Source: Ettlia oleoabundans (Eukaryota > Chlorophyta > Chlorophyceae > Chlamydomonadales). From it: DNA of 22,021 bases. The notes beneath the pieces were generated by a model. That model searched no databases, had not been told where the DNA came from, and was given only the letters and a program-made list of their open reading frames with translations. Both the position numbers and the translations under genes were made by a program. Location: contig JAAMXP010000450.1 of the NCBI GenBank assembly GCA_019693395.1, positions 5,042-27,062 of the forward strand, written 5' to 3'. Below are positions 8,453-20,614 of this stretch, piece after piece (position 1 is the first letter of the stretch; the number at the start of each line of letters is the position of its first letter).

Positions 8453-11400
8453 CTGAAGGAAACAGCAAGGGGTACAGCGGGCTGACAGCTGCAGCAGCGG
8501 CAGCCACGTCAGTGGCGGCGGCAGGCCAGCGGCACGAAGCGCTGCTGCAGCGTATGAAGCTTACCGTGAATAACCCTGATCCTGACGCGTCAGGCGCTAG
8601 ACATGGCGGAAAGTCTCGCGAACAAGCAGCCGGAGATCGCTGCCCGCGATGGAGCGCTGCCCTCGGCGGCGCTGCCAATGGAGGGGAGTACGACATAGCT
8701 TCGAAACAGGGTGGGAAAGGAAGGTGCAAATTTGGATTGATCGGCGGCTTCCAGGTACAAGTGGCACCTCATGCAGGCCGCCGCCCAGGGGCCTCATCAC
8801 TGCTGGTATCCTGGCAGGGTAGTAACTTACCAGCCAGTCTGCACGCGTCATCCATACAGACGACTGATCAGCAGAAGAATTTAACGTGTCCTGATAGCCA
8901 GAGTGGTAGGAGAGGCCCACTCCAGTGGACAGGCAGCGCTCCTGCTGCACATGCAGACTGCGACTCAAGTCAATGCAACAAGGGAAGTGCAGCGTTGGTT
9001 GGGTTCTATTACAGCCCGCTACACGCCCTGTATGTCTGTCTCTCAAGGGCGTCAAAGCGCATTTATGAGGGCCTGAATCAGCAGCAGCAGAAGCCAAGGG
9101 TAGTTAGGGCCGCTGCCGCCGCAAGGTTGCCGTTCAGCATGTCCCGCGTGTGCCGCATTCCAAACCCCCGCTGCTGCTGGTACCTTGGACGCAAGATGGC
9201 TGCACTCTGAGACTTTACGGGCGTAAATATGGAACCTGGACATCAGGGACCGTATTTGGGCACAGCTGGCAACGCAAATGGAAAGGAGGCAACCTCGGAC
9301 GCAGCCTCTCGAATTGAGGTTGTGCTGCTTCGGGGCAGCTGTTGCATTGTTTGCCACTATTCAACATCCACGGTCCTGAGCTCGAAGTAACGGCCCCTTA
9401 CCGCAGCAGCGTGGTGCAGCCTGTGCCCACCACCCCCAGTGGGGAACCCCGCTGCCAAGCCGTTAAGGCCCCTTCGGTAACCCCCTTTGGCATCAGGAAC
9501 TAGTTGATCTCAGGTGTTTTATGAAAATGCAGGCAAGTTGCTGTGCTTTGGGCATGGCAATAACCCCTGCCTTAAGTGATGGAAGCTGATGGTGCTGGCG
9601 GGAACCTGTGTGCACAGACACATTTCAGCGCACCACACCAACCCGTTCCAATATTTGAGCACAGGACTTCATGCGCAGGTGTTTCTCAGTGTTCTGCGGC
9701 ATGGCGTCCCATATGGGACGCGGTGGCTTCGGGTTTGGCAAGAGCAGCGCAGGCTGTGTGGTTTGGGACCCAGCGGCGCCACTTTATGTTTGTTTTGCTC
9801 AGCATCCAGTTACCAGAGCTTCCATGTGCTTGTGATCGGATACATCAGCAAGCCAAGTAAGCGGGGCTGTTTGGTTTTTGCCTGTTGCCTGGTAAATGAT
9901 ATCCTGTCACATGCTCCCCATTGGGCCAATGGAAAAGTGGGTTTACAGGCTGCGTTGGGGTACATGGGTTGCTACAGTGCTGATGCTGACCCTAGTGCCA
10001 TTCCGGCTCTAACTGGCCCCACGTTCATAAACCCCTTTCAGGAGTTGTGAGCGTAAGTATGCGCCTTTGGAATGGGTTTGGATCCAACCAGGCTGGCAAG
10101 GTAAGGTGGTTGCTTGCCTTTCTGTGATGCGTCCCTGGTTTGTCTTGCGTGTAGGGTAGGGGCCACCAAAACCAGTGTGTTGCATCATAATGGGCAAGGA
10201 GGGCATCCATCACAGCCTGCTCTCCAGCCAGCAGCTTGCTAAACGCTAGCGGGATCTGGGAGAAACCAAATCTGGCGCTCAGCATTATGCTCGTGGGCTG
10301 CCGCCCAGGCAGTGGCGGTGGGCCTCGCCGCCATGACGCCGTCACACCCCTGCTGGTATCAGGGTGTAGACTTGTTTGCAGCTAGGTGTGCTCATTCGGT
10401 GCAACATGACTGTAACAGCTTTCGGGGAGCCATGCAGCGAGTGACAGCAGTGTCTTTAATCCTTCCAGCGATGGCCCCCGCAGCAGGTCCGCCACTTTGG
10501 TGCAGTCCCAACTCGTGCCACATCCGGCGCAGGGCAGTGATGGCAGAAACAGCAACACTTTAGCTGCAGTCACCGTGCAAAGGCTTGTGTAGTAGTAGCG
10601 GCAGACGTAGACAACTTGCATTTGCAACACCGGCCAGCAAGAATGCACAACGAGAGCTGCATTACGGCGTGCCACGCACGCAGCGGTGCATCAGCGGTGG
10701 TGCGGTAGCAGCCCGGGTGCAGCAATAGGCAGCATTGCGCATGCCACACAAGCACATTACTCCTGTACGCACGCCTAAATGCTGCTGCCGGACCACGAAA
10801 TGCAGGAGACAACGATGGCTGCGACATTGGTGGCGGCGGGCGCGCTGGGGTGGCAGGGCTGAACCTGCCCTTTTCGTTCGAGTCGCACTGCAAACGTTGA
10901 TTTGGAATTACCGAATCATGTGAAGCCGCAGCAAACGCGCCGGGGGCCCCAGTTGTGGAAAAGCCATGAGCGCAACCCCCGCTGAAGGGGCCCGAGGGCT
11001 CACGATGCTCGCTTCTGGACCTTCTAAGAACTATTGAAAGAGAAAGGGACGGTTTGGGCGATGATCGAAGGCGTTTTCCGGGGAAATGTAAAAACGGGAG
11101 GTTGTTGCGCCTTGCCCTGCCATTTGCTATCCCGTCGTACCTCGACCACCCCCAAATGGCCCAGCTAAAAGGTATTTATGTCTGTATGATAAGGTGATAC
11201 AGTTGGTCTGGGGGGAGGGGGCCAAGGGGGGGCCTGCTGCCCACCCTTGGAATCTGACTGCCCAGCTTGGCCAGCGTCAGAAGCGGCGGCATGCAGTGGC
11301 CCATTACCGCCTCATTCCTGCATCATTTCGCGCGCTCTCAGATAATATCGCATCCTTGAGCCTTGAAACGTCGATTTAGTGGGTCAGGCGCTCCGTAAAA

Positions 11401-13424
11401 CGAGACGCCTCACCCGCGATTGCTCCGGCCGCAAGTCGCTCGAACGGGCGGGCACGGGCTCGCGATCAATGAAGCGAACGGGAGTTGACCTACGATCGCA
11501 CGGCAGACGCTTAAAACCTCCTGCCGATGCCTTCCAGCCTGGCCGCCAGCGGCCGCCACTGGCGGCAGCGTATGACGCAGGGCGCATCCGTTCGCAGGGG
11601 AGTTGTGAAGGGCAGGAAGGCTGGCCCAGCTGCTGAATGGCAACTTCCCGGCGTAAAAAAGAAACCGAAGCCTACGCAATGCCACCTCCCCAGCAACTGT
11701 TCAAAGGGCTGGGCGGGGAAAGGGGTGGTTGCCGTCCGCTACAAAAAGCCAGACCAGCTGTACGAATCACAGCAGTTAAGGGGCGTATTGACTTTGAAAA
11801 GATCAGTTCCTGATCACCAGCGACCATTTGCTTTTACCACCTGTTTGTAACGCGTCAGGGCAATACCGGCGGGCGGCACCAAAGGCGGCAACTGTAAAGG
11901 TTGCACAAGCCACACCAACAATGCCCCTGGAATGACTGATATCTGCCGCTGTGCATTCCACTGCGCTGCTACACCCTCAGTATGGTTGCACGTCTTCAAT
12001 CTGTATTTCTGGGTCTTTTATTGTGGCTCCCGACTGACCGCTGCTGCGGTCGTCGGGCACCAGGCGGCATGCCGCTGGACCCCCTTTTTTGCTCCCAACA
12101 CGCGTAATGGACGTGCTGCATCCTTCAGGATCACTTTCATTGACCCCGATGGGGTCCAAGGTCCCGGCATGCTTGCCATCACTGCACTTGCCCATCTTCC
12201 AAACCAATCAACTCGTTCAGACCTTGAGCAATATCGGCGTTGCGTGTTGCCGATTACGTTTGGATGTAGACACACAAAATACACGGGGGATTTTTCAATA
12301 ATGCGTCATAGAGGCCGGACTGCCAGGTGTCGCGCGCACCCTAGGGCGCGCCACGGCAATCAACTAGTTGCAGACGCCGTCTTAGGCAGTGCTAATCGAC
12401 CAATTTTGTTCCTCAAGACACTACCGAACGTTCTACACGGGGCTTTTGCCCGGGATGGTTGTCAGAGGGAGTCCGGCAAGGCCAAAGTTTGCACAGGCGT
12501 TTGCCCGCCTCCTGCTGCTTCATCCCCGTGCCTGCTATTCTTAGGTTAAGGAATGGACGCCAAGGTTGGCGAGGATGGGCGGACTGTAAGGAATCAACAC
12601 ACTTCTGGCCACTGTGCCAGGGTGGACTCGGGCCCCCACCGCATGGGGTGCGTGCTGGGCAGTTAGATGGAACCCCCGCGCTTATCGCTAGCGCAAGCAG
12701 TATTGTGGCCTGTTGGGACAAGAGAACAAGAGCGGTGTTACTGTTACTGTACTCCAAGCTGCCCTGGCCAAGGGTCAGGAGGAGGAGGCGTCGGAGAAGG
12801 CAGCGGCACCAGCAGCGGGCAGAACCGCAAGCGTCTCGTTGCTGCCGCGGGGAGAAGGGAAGCGGCAGGGGTGGCCAAGGCGTAAACCGCCACCAAGGTT
12901 AGCTCTGCTTATTGGGAGGCGTGCACGGTCCAGCATGAGTGCTACTGAGAAACACAGAAATGGTATGAAGTTGAACAGCGCCGCACGCTTCTCGGAGCTA
13001 ATCTCCGATTGTTGCAGCCCACCCCGCCTGCGCAGGTAGGTCCGCCGCGAGCTTGCGCTGCATGCGATGCAGCAGTGAACAGCTAGCAGCATTCTAAAGG
13101 GCGCCGGGTAGCGCAGGGAGGCTGCCAGGTTGGTGCTTGCCGGTGGCGCTGGCAGCGAACGCGGCAGGCGAGTTAGCTGCCCGCCAGAGCCCCACAAACA
13201 CAGACTCGTTTCACACCCCTGTTATTACTAAATTTGCCTGTTCATATTTGGGGCAGACTAGGTTGATGGCACGCTGGAATAATGCAGACAACCGGAGTGA
13301 CTGTTGTATGGCTCGTTCTCTGAGATAATACACAACACACATATTACAAACATATGATGAAAGTGTGCAACCATTCATGCTCACTTATAGATCCTACACA
13401 GCCAACTCTCAACGGCAGCCAGCA
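8453..13424. other. Long interval without a defensible gene
   Basis: Nearly 5 kb. Upstream exons of the large ankyrin gene should lie at its left edge: a minus-strand segment near 8550-8453 reads ALRAAGLPPPLTWLPLLQ, or in another frame QQRFVPLACRRH, but neither closes in the phase needed at 8452. Other protein-like islands on the minus strand are near 10300-10175 (GFSQIPLAFSKLLAGEQAV) and 9180-9100 (GFGMRHTRDMLNGN), without convincing splice borders. Plus-strand open frames at 8512-9210 and 11932-12549 resemble no family I know. A plus-strand segment at 12760-12900 is rich in Glu, Ala and Arg and could be an exon. I see no tRNA, rRNA or transposon here. Confidence 0.45.
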
Positions 13425-15759
13425 TCATCCAGGGGTCAGCGCATACATGCGCACTGCATGGGAGGACGCAATGGGTACACGAGTGGCAGTGCCCGACTCA
13501 ATTGATACTCACTTCGCTCTAGAATCTCTTTTGAGGGTACCGCCCTGCCCACCCCACCCTTCCATCTTTCCTGTCAGCACCATATTCAGTTCAAACTAGT
13601 AAAATCAATCAAGGTTACCACCCAGCCCCACCCACCCATATTCCTGTCAGCGCCGTACATCATTATGCTCACACACGCGAAAAATGACGAACAGAACAAA
13701 AATCACAAACCTTCAAACCACTGTAGACCCGTATTCAAAAGGACAGGTGGTCCCACCTTTGTACAGTGACTTTGGAAAGTTCTTTTGCAGCGCTGTGTGT
13801 GTCATGCGCAGCCCAGCTTGAGCAAACAGCTGCACATAGTACTGATGGGACCTGCAGGTGGAGTGCACGAGTGTGTGCATGTGTTTTTGGAGTGTGGTGG
13901 AGTTGGTTTTTTTTATTTGTGGGTGGGTGGGTGCGTGGTGGTGGGTGGGTGGGTAGGAGGTGTGGGGGCAGGCGAGCACCTCGCTTTGATGGTTCAAAGA
14001 GGCAAACCACAGCCAAATAGAATGTGTCAGCTTTTACACGTGCTGTCGTCTCATGTGTCAGATGACAGACGCCTCAAAGTAGTGAGGTTGGGATTGGGTC
14101 AACAATCAGGAGCATGCTCGGTGATGCGCCCAAGCGCCAACAAGGTTGATTAGCGCACACAGATTTCTCGCCTTGTGATCGAGGCATCCGTATTATCCAC
14201 AATGAAGCCCCGCTCGCACACATTTTCCTTTACAAACAGCATGCCTCCAGGTTTGAGCGCCGCCACCGATCGCCGAAAAAAGTCAACAAGATCGTCTACG
14301 AGGGACCAGGCAGCCAAACATGCAGATGCGCATGCAGGCAGGCGGTTGGTGGCGATGGTGCACGTGTGAACACCAGGCCCCAGCAGCAAAACAGGCAGCG
14401 CTCAGGCAAGTTGCACCCGCATAGAATTTTATCCACACTTTCCGAGGCCAACCTGGCAAATCCGCGCAGGAACATCAACAGCAACCAAGCGCACATCTGT
14501 TGTAACACATTTGTTATGCAACATACCATCAGTCAGGTACAGCGCCGCCCACTGCAGCCACACCACGTCATACCGCCCCGGTTCCATTTGGTGCTGCTGT
14601 ATGCCCGCCTGGAAAAAATTGACGGCCTTGTGTCCAGGCGGCCAGCGGCGCGTGCTAGGCCTGGACAGGCTCTGCTGCGCCGCACATAGCAAATGCGCTG
14701 CAGGGAGTGGAGCAAGGCAAGGGTGTGACACGACAGTGCAGGCACATACTGTGGTTGCAGCGGAGACCGACTTTTGCATCAGTTGCAGAATCCTATATAC
14801 TAGATAAGACTCAGACCTGAACCTTATCTATCTCGTCAATTTTAAACACAAACTATCACTGTAGCACGAGCATCATGCAATGTGTCTGCTGCACGGCAGG
14901 CCAACCGTGTCGTTAGAGCCCAGGTGGCCTAGCGGAGGTGGCTCAACCTGAGGGCTCTACAAGGTCCACCTCTTGGAAGTGGTGCAACAGAAGCTGCTCC
15001 GACACGCGCCCCACGCCTGCGCCGCAATCGAGAGCCACTAGGTGTCGCTTGCCCGCCTGCCCCTCCGCCAATGCCGCACCATACACCTGCAGAGAAATAT
15101 AGCCCAGTGTTCATAATGCTGTCGGGCTAGTCGGGCTGGCTAGCCACGTAGCCAGCCAAGCGTAGAGCCAGCTCCCCTCACGCATCAAGCTTACGTCGCG
15201 ATGTGACACACACGATCCCATACTTGAACCATCACTCACTTTGTGCAGGAAGGCATGGCTATCGTGCACGTCAGCGTTTGTGAGATGGCCATAACCTCCC
15301 AGCACTCCGTTCACGCTTGCCTCCTGCTTGTCCCAGTAGTTCACAGCCGATGTGTACCACTGTATCTCACAGCAGCACAACAGTAAGTGAGAGGCAGACC
15401 TTCGTTGGGACAAAAATAAAGATCTAATAAATAATAAAGATCTAATAAAGATTAATGACCAGTGACAACAATGCAAACAATCAAAGGTGTGTAGAGCGTG
15501 ATGTCAGCCGGCAATGTGCATGCAGATGGGCTGGACTGTGACCTGTGGAATCTTGCTGGCACCCTTCTTAGCCAGTTCCCACAGTTCCAGGGGAGAGCTA
15601 TACACCTGCAACAAGCAGTGCACAGGTCCAAAGGGTTGATGCTGCTTGTGCAGAGTGTAGCAGCCCAAAACTTCCCACCTCTTGACTCTTTACCACGCCA
15701 CCAGTTACGGGAGTAGAAGAGCTCACATTGCCATTCCCATCTATTCCAGTGGTGTCCAT
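13425..15759 (-). CDS. NTMT1: Alpha-N-terminal protein methyltransferase, NTMT1 family, complete (257 aa)
   Basis: Eight coding exons join in phase: 15759-15727, 15605-15543, 15359-15240, 15086-14948, 14697-14527, 14295-14172, 13851-13757 and 13453-13425, 774 nt with the TGA. The start is the only ATG in its open segment. The product methylates the alpha-amino group of proteins with an X-Pro-Lys type N-terminus, using S-adenosylmethionine. Visible landmarks in family order: WYTSAVNYWD and NGVLGGYGH (substrate lobe), the SAM-binding motif ALDCGAGVGR, EVDLVEP, YDVVWLQWAALYLTD, LKPGGMLFVKEN, and GFIVDNTDASITR, ending in FPKSLYKVRMYALTPG. By alignment to my memory of human NTMT1, the active-site Asn168 and Asp180 and the QW tryptophan are all kept. 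The 257-aa length is slightly above the 223 aa of the human protein because of the N-terminal extension usual in plants. The intron after 14172 starts with GC instead of GT; the other six are GT-AG. Confidence 0.95.
13852..14171 (-). other. GC-AG intron of the NTMT1-like gene with a G-rich template strand
   Basis: The donor reads ACAAG/GCGAGA and the acceptor CTGCAG/GTCCC. Splicing here joins AG + G into Arg and gives ASITR-SHQYY, which keeps the spacing to the downstream AGL block found in NTMT1. No GT donor gives that frame. Within the intron, plus-strand positions 13919-13976 carry many GGGT repeats and could form a G-quadruplex in the template strand. Confidence 0.8.
15131..15157. repeat. 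Perfect hairpin in an NTMT1 intron
   Basis: GGCTGGCTA (15134-15142) and TAGCCAGCC (15149-15157) form a 9-bp perfect stem around a 6-base loop, inside the intron 15239-15087. No function is suggested by its position. Confidence 0.5.
15415..15449. repeat. Two-copy tandem repeat, 18-bp period
   Basis: AATAAAGATCTAATAAA occurs at 15415-15431 and 15433-15449 in the NTMT1 intron 15542-15360, in an unusually AT-rich patch. On the transcribed strand it is U-rich and lies about 55 bp before the acceptor at 15361-15360. Confidence 0.7.
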
Positions 15760-17184
15760 AGGTGTTAGGTCGCCTGTGCATAGGCTCAAGTCGAACGAAG
15801 AAGCAAAATATGAGCTCACACAAAGGGAGGGACTGCCGGCACCAAATGCCGCTGCTTAAGTATGGGTGCGACAACGGTGGCCAGAGACGACCGCGATGCG
15901 TGCATCCGAGTTCGTAACATCACGCTACAACTACACGCCTTAGGTGTCCCTTAGGCGGCCGGAGGTGTGCTGTAGCGCGGGTTGCTGCTTAATATATTTC
16001 TGTAGCGCGGGTGCGATGGTAAACTCCCGTGGGGGCACTTAAAAACTACTTTTTACGATACTTGCCTGAAATGCTGGGTCGCTGAGTGACTGCAGGATGC
16101 AACGTACCCCTGTGTATGACGCAGGATGCAGGCATGCGAAATGTGTACAGCTGGCGCCCAGAAACAAAGAAGCGGGTGAGTGAGGACCCAGAGGGACCAG
16201 ACTCCAGCTCGGCCCTAACATTCCGGTGGGCGGTACAGAAACCACACGATTTGGGCCTTGCCTGCACAACGCGTTCTTGCTTGGTTCGGCGGCTGTAAAT
16301 TGTCTTTGCATCAACTATAATCGTCTTTTCGCCGCTTAAAGGCTACAGAAACCCATGCCCAGACGCGGCTGCAAATCGGGCACCCGCGAGGGGTAACCCA
16401 CAACACTCACCTGGCTCTATAGTACATCACCAGCACACAGTAGCCAATTTGTGGCGGCAGTCAAGGCGCGGCGCCGACCGCAGGAATGACTTCTCCTGGA
16501 GCAGGCGGCACAGCACTTCTTCTTGCTGCTGGCGCTTAAGGCGTTCTTGCTGCCGTTGTGATCTAACAGCAGGTACCAGTGATGGTGCCTGATGCTGCTG
16601 AAGCGCGTCCTAAACCCACGGCACTGGAAGTTGATATTCCATCGGGACTGAGGCTTTGAATATACGTTAGGCCTGCCCAGCATCAGTTTCACGCAAGCAC
16701 CCTAACAGTAGCTCTCCTTTTTGCACCATTCCACATCCACCACGGGGCTGCTGACCGCCACGTGTCCTCCATCCCCGCTTAGGCTTATTATTTTCTTCAT
16801 CCTGCTCCAACCTAAAAACATTCCCGTCGAGTTTGTTGCAGCGGACCGCCACCCAACAGAAACGGCGCGTCCGACGCCATGAAATGAGCTCCGGTATTTG
16901 TGACACATCCTGAGAATCTTATTTTCGGCGCGATTCCGCCTCTCGCCGACCTCCGGAACACAACTGGCCGGGTGGCGAAGGTTGTAGTTGCAGACTTTCA
17001 TCGGAGATGTCAAGGGAAGGAACCAGTTCTGCCACCCCATTCCCGACCAATACTTTCGGTTAAATGTCTGCGGTGTGGAGCATTTGCCAGTCAACAACAT
17101 ACCTACCACCGTCAGTCGCGAAGCGGCACATCAGACCACAAACTGCTGAAGGCGGCGGCAGCAGCCTGCCTAAGTTCAGTTGGT
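15760..17184. other. No recognisable gene between NTMT1 and the LINE pair
   Basis: About 1.4 kb upstream of the methyltransferase start and left of the retroelement. The right half (16900-17180) has a plus-strand open frame that runs into the GAAA array and a minus-strand open frame on top of it; neither resembles a known protein. The left part presumably holds the NTMT1 promoter, but I see no TATA box at a sensible distance from 15759. Confidence 0.5.
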
Positions 17185-17304
<120 letters not shown>

Positions 17305-17389
17305 ACGCCCTTGGGCGTGGGTTGAGGAAGCCAGCAGAGGAACAGCCCGAAGGGGCCGCCTCTTGCTGGCTACCATGGTGGGTAGGTAG
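17305..17389 (-). repeat. Left 85-bp inverted arm (LINE 3' terminus)
   Basis: This segment is identical over 85 of 85 bp to the reverse complement of 19106-19190. It contains the 14-bp near-palindrome ACGCCCTTGGGCGT directly at the tail, which folds into a 6-bp stem. Beyond 17389 the two arms share nothing. Confidence 0.97.
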
Positions 17390-17404
17390 GATGGGCTGGC
17401 GGCT

Positions 17405-19105
17405 TCAGCCCACCCCTGTTCTCCCCCAACCTGGGCGCTCAAGCCGCTGGCGCGCCAGGCTGATGTCGTATGCTGCATTGACTGCCATTGTATGTAGCTG
17501 GGTTAGCAGATTTTTGACTTGCCGTGTGCTAAGCCCCAACTTTTCCAATGCCTTGAGCCCACAAAGGTATACTGCGCTACATGCCCCTAGCACTATCACA
17601 TGTGGTGTATCATCCACAGTCCAGCCAGCGAGTGTGAGCGCTTCCATGAGGGTTGTGTGCTGTTGGAATTTGTCGGCCACCCTTTCCCTCCACTTAGTGT
17701 CTGAGCCATACCCAACTTCCACCACTTGGACCTTGTAGTTTGCCTTGTTGGCTGTTGCATGTTGGACCTGCTCAGATGTCGGTTGAGGCGGTAGACCGTG
17801 TATGCGCAGTATACCCGGCCTCATCTTTTCCAGCTCTTCATCATCGACTATTTGAGCTGGAATCAGCCACCTGGGCAGGCGCTTAGAGTCAGCAGCATGG
17901 CTTTCCAGTTCATATTCCGGGCAGGCATCCATAATGGTGTATGTGGCACCTGTGCGGGTGCATCGTTGTAAGGCCTTGTTTATCTGTTGCACTGCTTGGT
18001 CATGACGTTGGATGTGCATGGCATGCAATTGAGTGTGCTTGCAGTGGAGCAGGATGTGGCCACTGGAATCCTGCTCTCCGCATAGCGGGCAGAGGCTGTT
18101 GGTTGCTGGCGCCTACCCCCGTCTGCCTAGCAGGTGAGGAACACCTCTGAGGTATGCTAGTTTCTTATTCCAGAACTGCCCTGTTCTGTGCTGCAGAACG
18201 GCACGTACCGCGCCCATGCTGACGTTTTGGCTGTGCCACATGGCATTGCTCTCTGGTCCCAGTGCCCAGTCGCCTTCCAAGCCAGCGTACATCTGGGTTG
18301 TGGCGGATGCATATACCCCTATCTTGCTGGTGCCCAATTTGGTGCTTTCGTGTACTGCTGTGCGCAGGGCACTGTTTAGGTTGGACACCGGCCATGGTGT
18401 CTCATTGGCTTCGTTCTCCGCTGGGTGCCCGGCTGCTGGCGGCTGGGCAGTGTGCTGCGGGAAAGCCGGTCGCCATCGGCCCCCAAAGGGGGTGTGGATG
18501 GGGGTTACAAAGTCATGCTCAGCATTAATTTCTGCAGCTTGTTTAGCTGCCTCATCAGCCTTTTCATTCCCCGTGATCCCTGTGTATGCCTTCACACTTT
18601 GAGAATGCGGGTGCGCAGCCCTGCGTTGGCACGCTGCACTATACGCTCTGCAATTCCCAGCAGGAGCTCTTTGTGTAGGTGACTGTCCAGCGTGAAGGGC
18701 CGACGGACTGCCCGGTGTATAAGATGTATGCCCACTTGGCTGTCGGTGAAAATGGTGGCATCGTCCGCTTCATCAACTAGGTCCACAATAGCGTGGTAGA
18801 GTGCCGCCATTTCAGCCCTGTTAATAGTGAGGGGCCGGCACCGTTGGATTGGACTAGCCAGGCCCGGTCCTGTGCCGCTCGGTACACTGCAGCCCCCACT
18901 ACGTGAGCATCATCTTTGGTTTGCACGCTGCCGTCTGTACAGTATGCCAGCTCCCAGTTGTACTTCATGGCATACTGCTGCTGGTTGCACCGCGCTGCAG
19001 TTTCACCTGCTGCTGTGACAGGTGTTTTCCAGGTGTGAGGCATGTGCCATAGTTTATGGAGCGCAGCAGGGGCCGCAGTGAGTTTTTTGGGAGGGCTATA
19101 CTGCG
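17405..19105 (-). pseudogene. LINE ORF2 remnant: RNase H domain, CCHC zinc knuckle and C-terminal domain
   Basis: An open frame enters from the truncation point at 19105 (AQYSPPKKL). RNase H catalytic landmarks follow: Asp in AYCTDGSV, Glu in TINRAEMAAL, Asp in IFTDSQVG, and the His-free final motif KAYTGITGNEKADEAAK with its Asp. After that come FWNKKLAYLRG and a zinc knuckle CPLCGEQDSSGHILLHC (C-x2-C-x7-H-x4-C), then about 200 residues ending at TGA 17407-17405. Three lesions make it dead: a one-base frameshift near 18828-18835, a TG dinucleotide gain near 18593-18597 (GTGTG in place of GTG), and a TAG at 18115-18113 in frame with the zinc knuckle. Reverse transcriptase and endonuclease are missing because of the 5' truncation. 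RNase H plus zinc knuckle at the ORF2 end is known from several LINE clades; I do not name one. Confidence 0.92.

Positions 19106-20614
<1,509 letters not shown>

Noticed and set aside
9415..9490. GC-rich self-complementary stretch as a possible small structured RNA
   Set aside because: No conserved RNA signature, and the pairing is imperfect; an exon-like reading with a GTAAGG donor on the minus strand is equally weak because its phase does not connect to anything.
11932..12549. 205-codon plus-strand open frame, the longest in the gene-poor interval
   Set aside because: It starts with a Cys-rich stretch and has no motif or repeat I can recognise; an open frame this long occurs by chance in GC-rich DNA.
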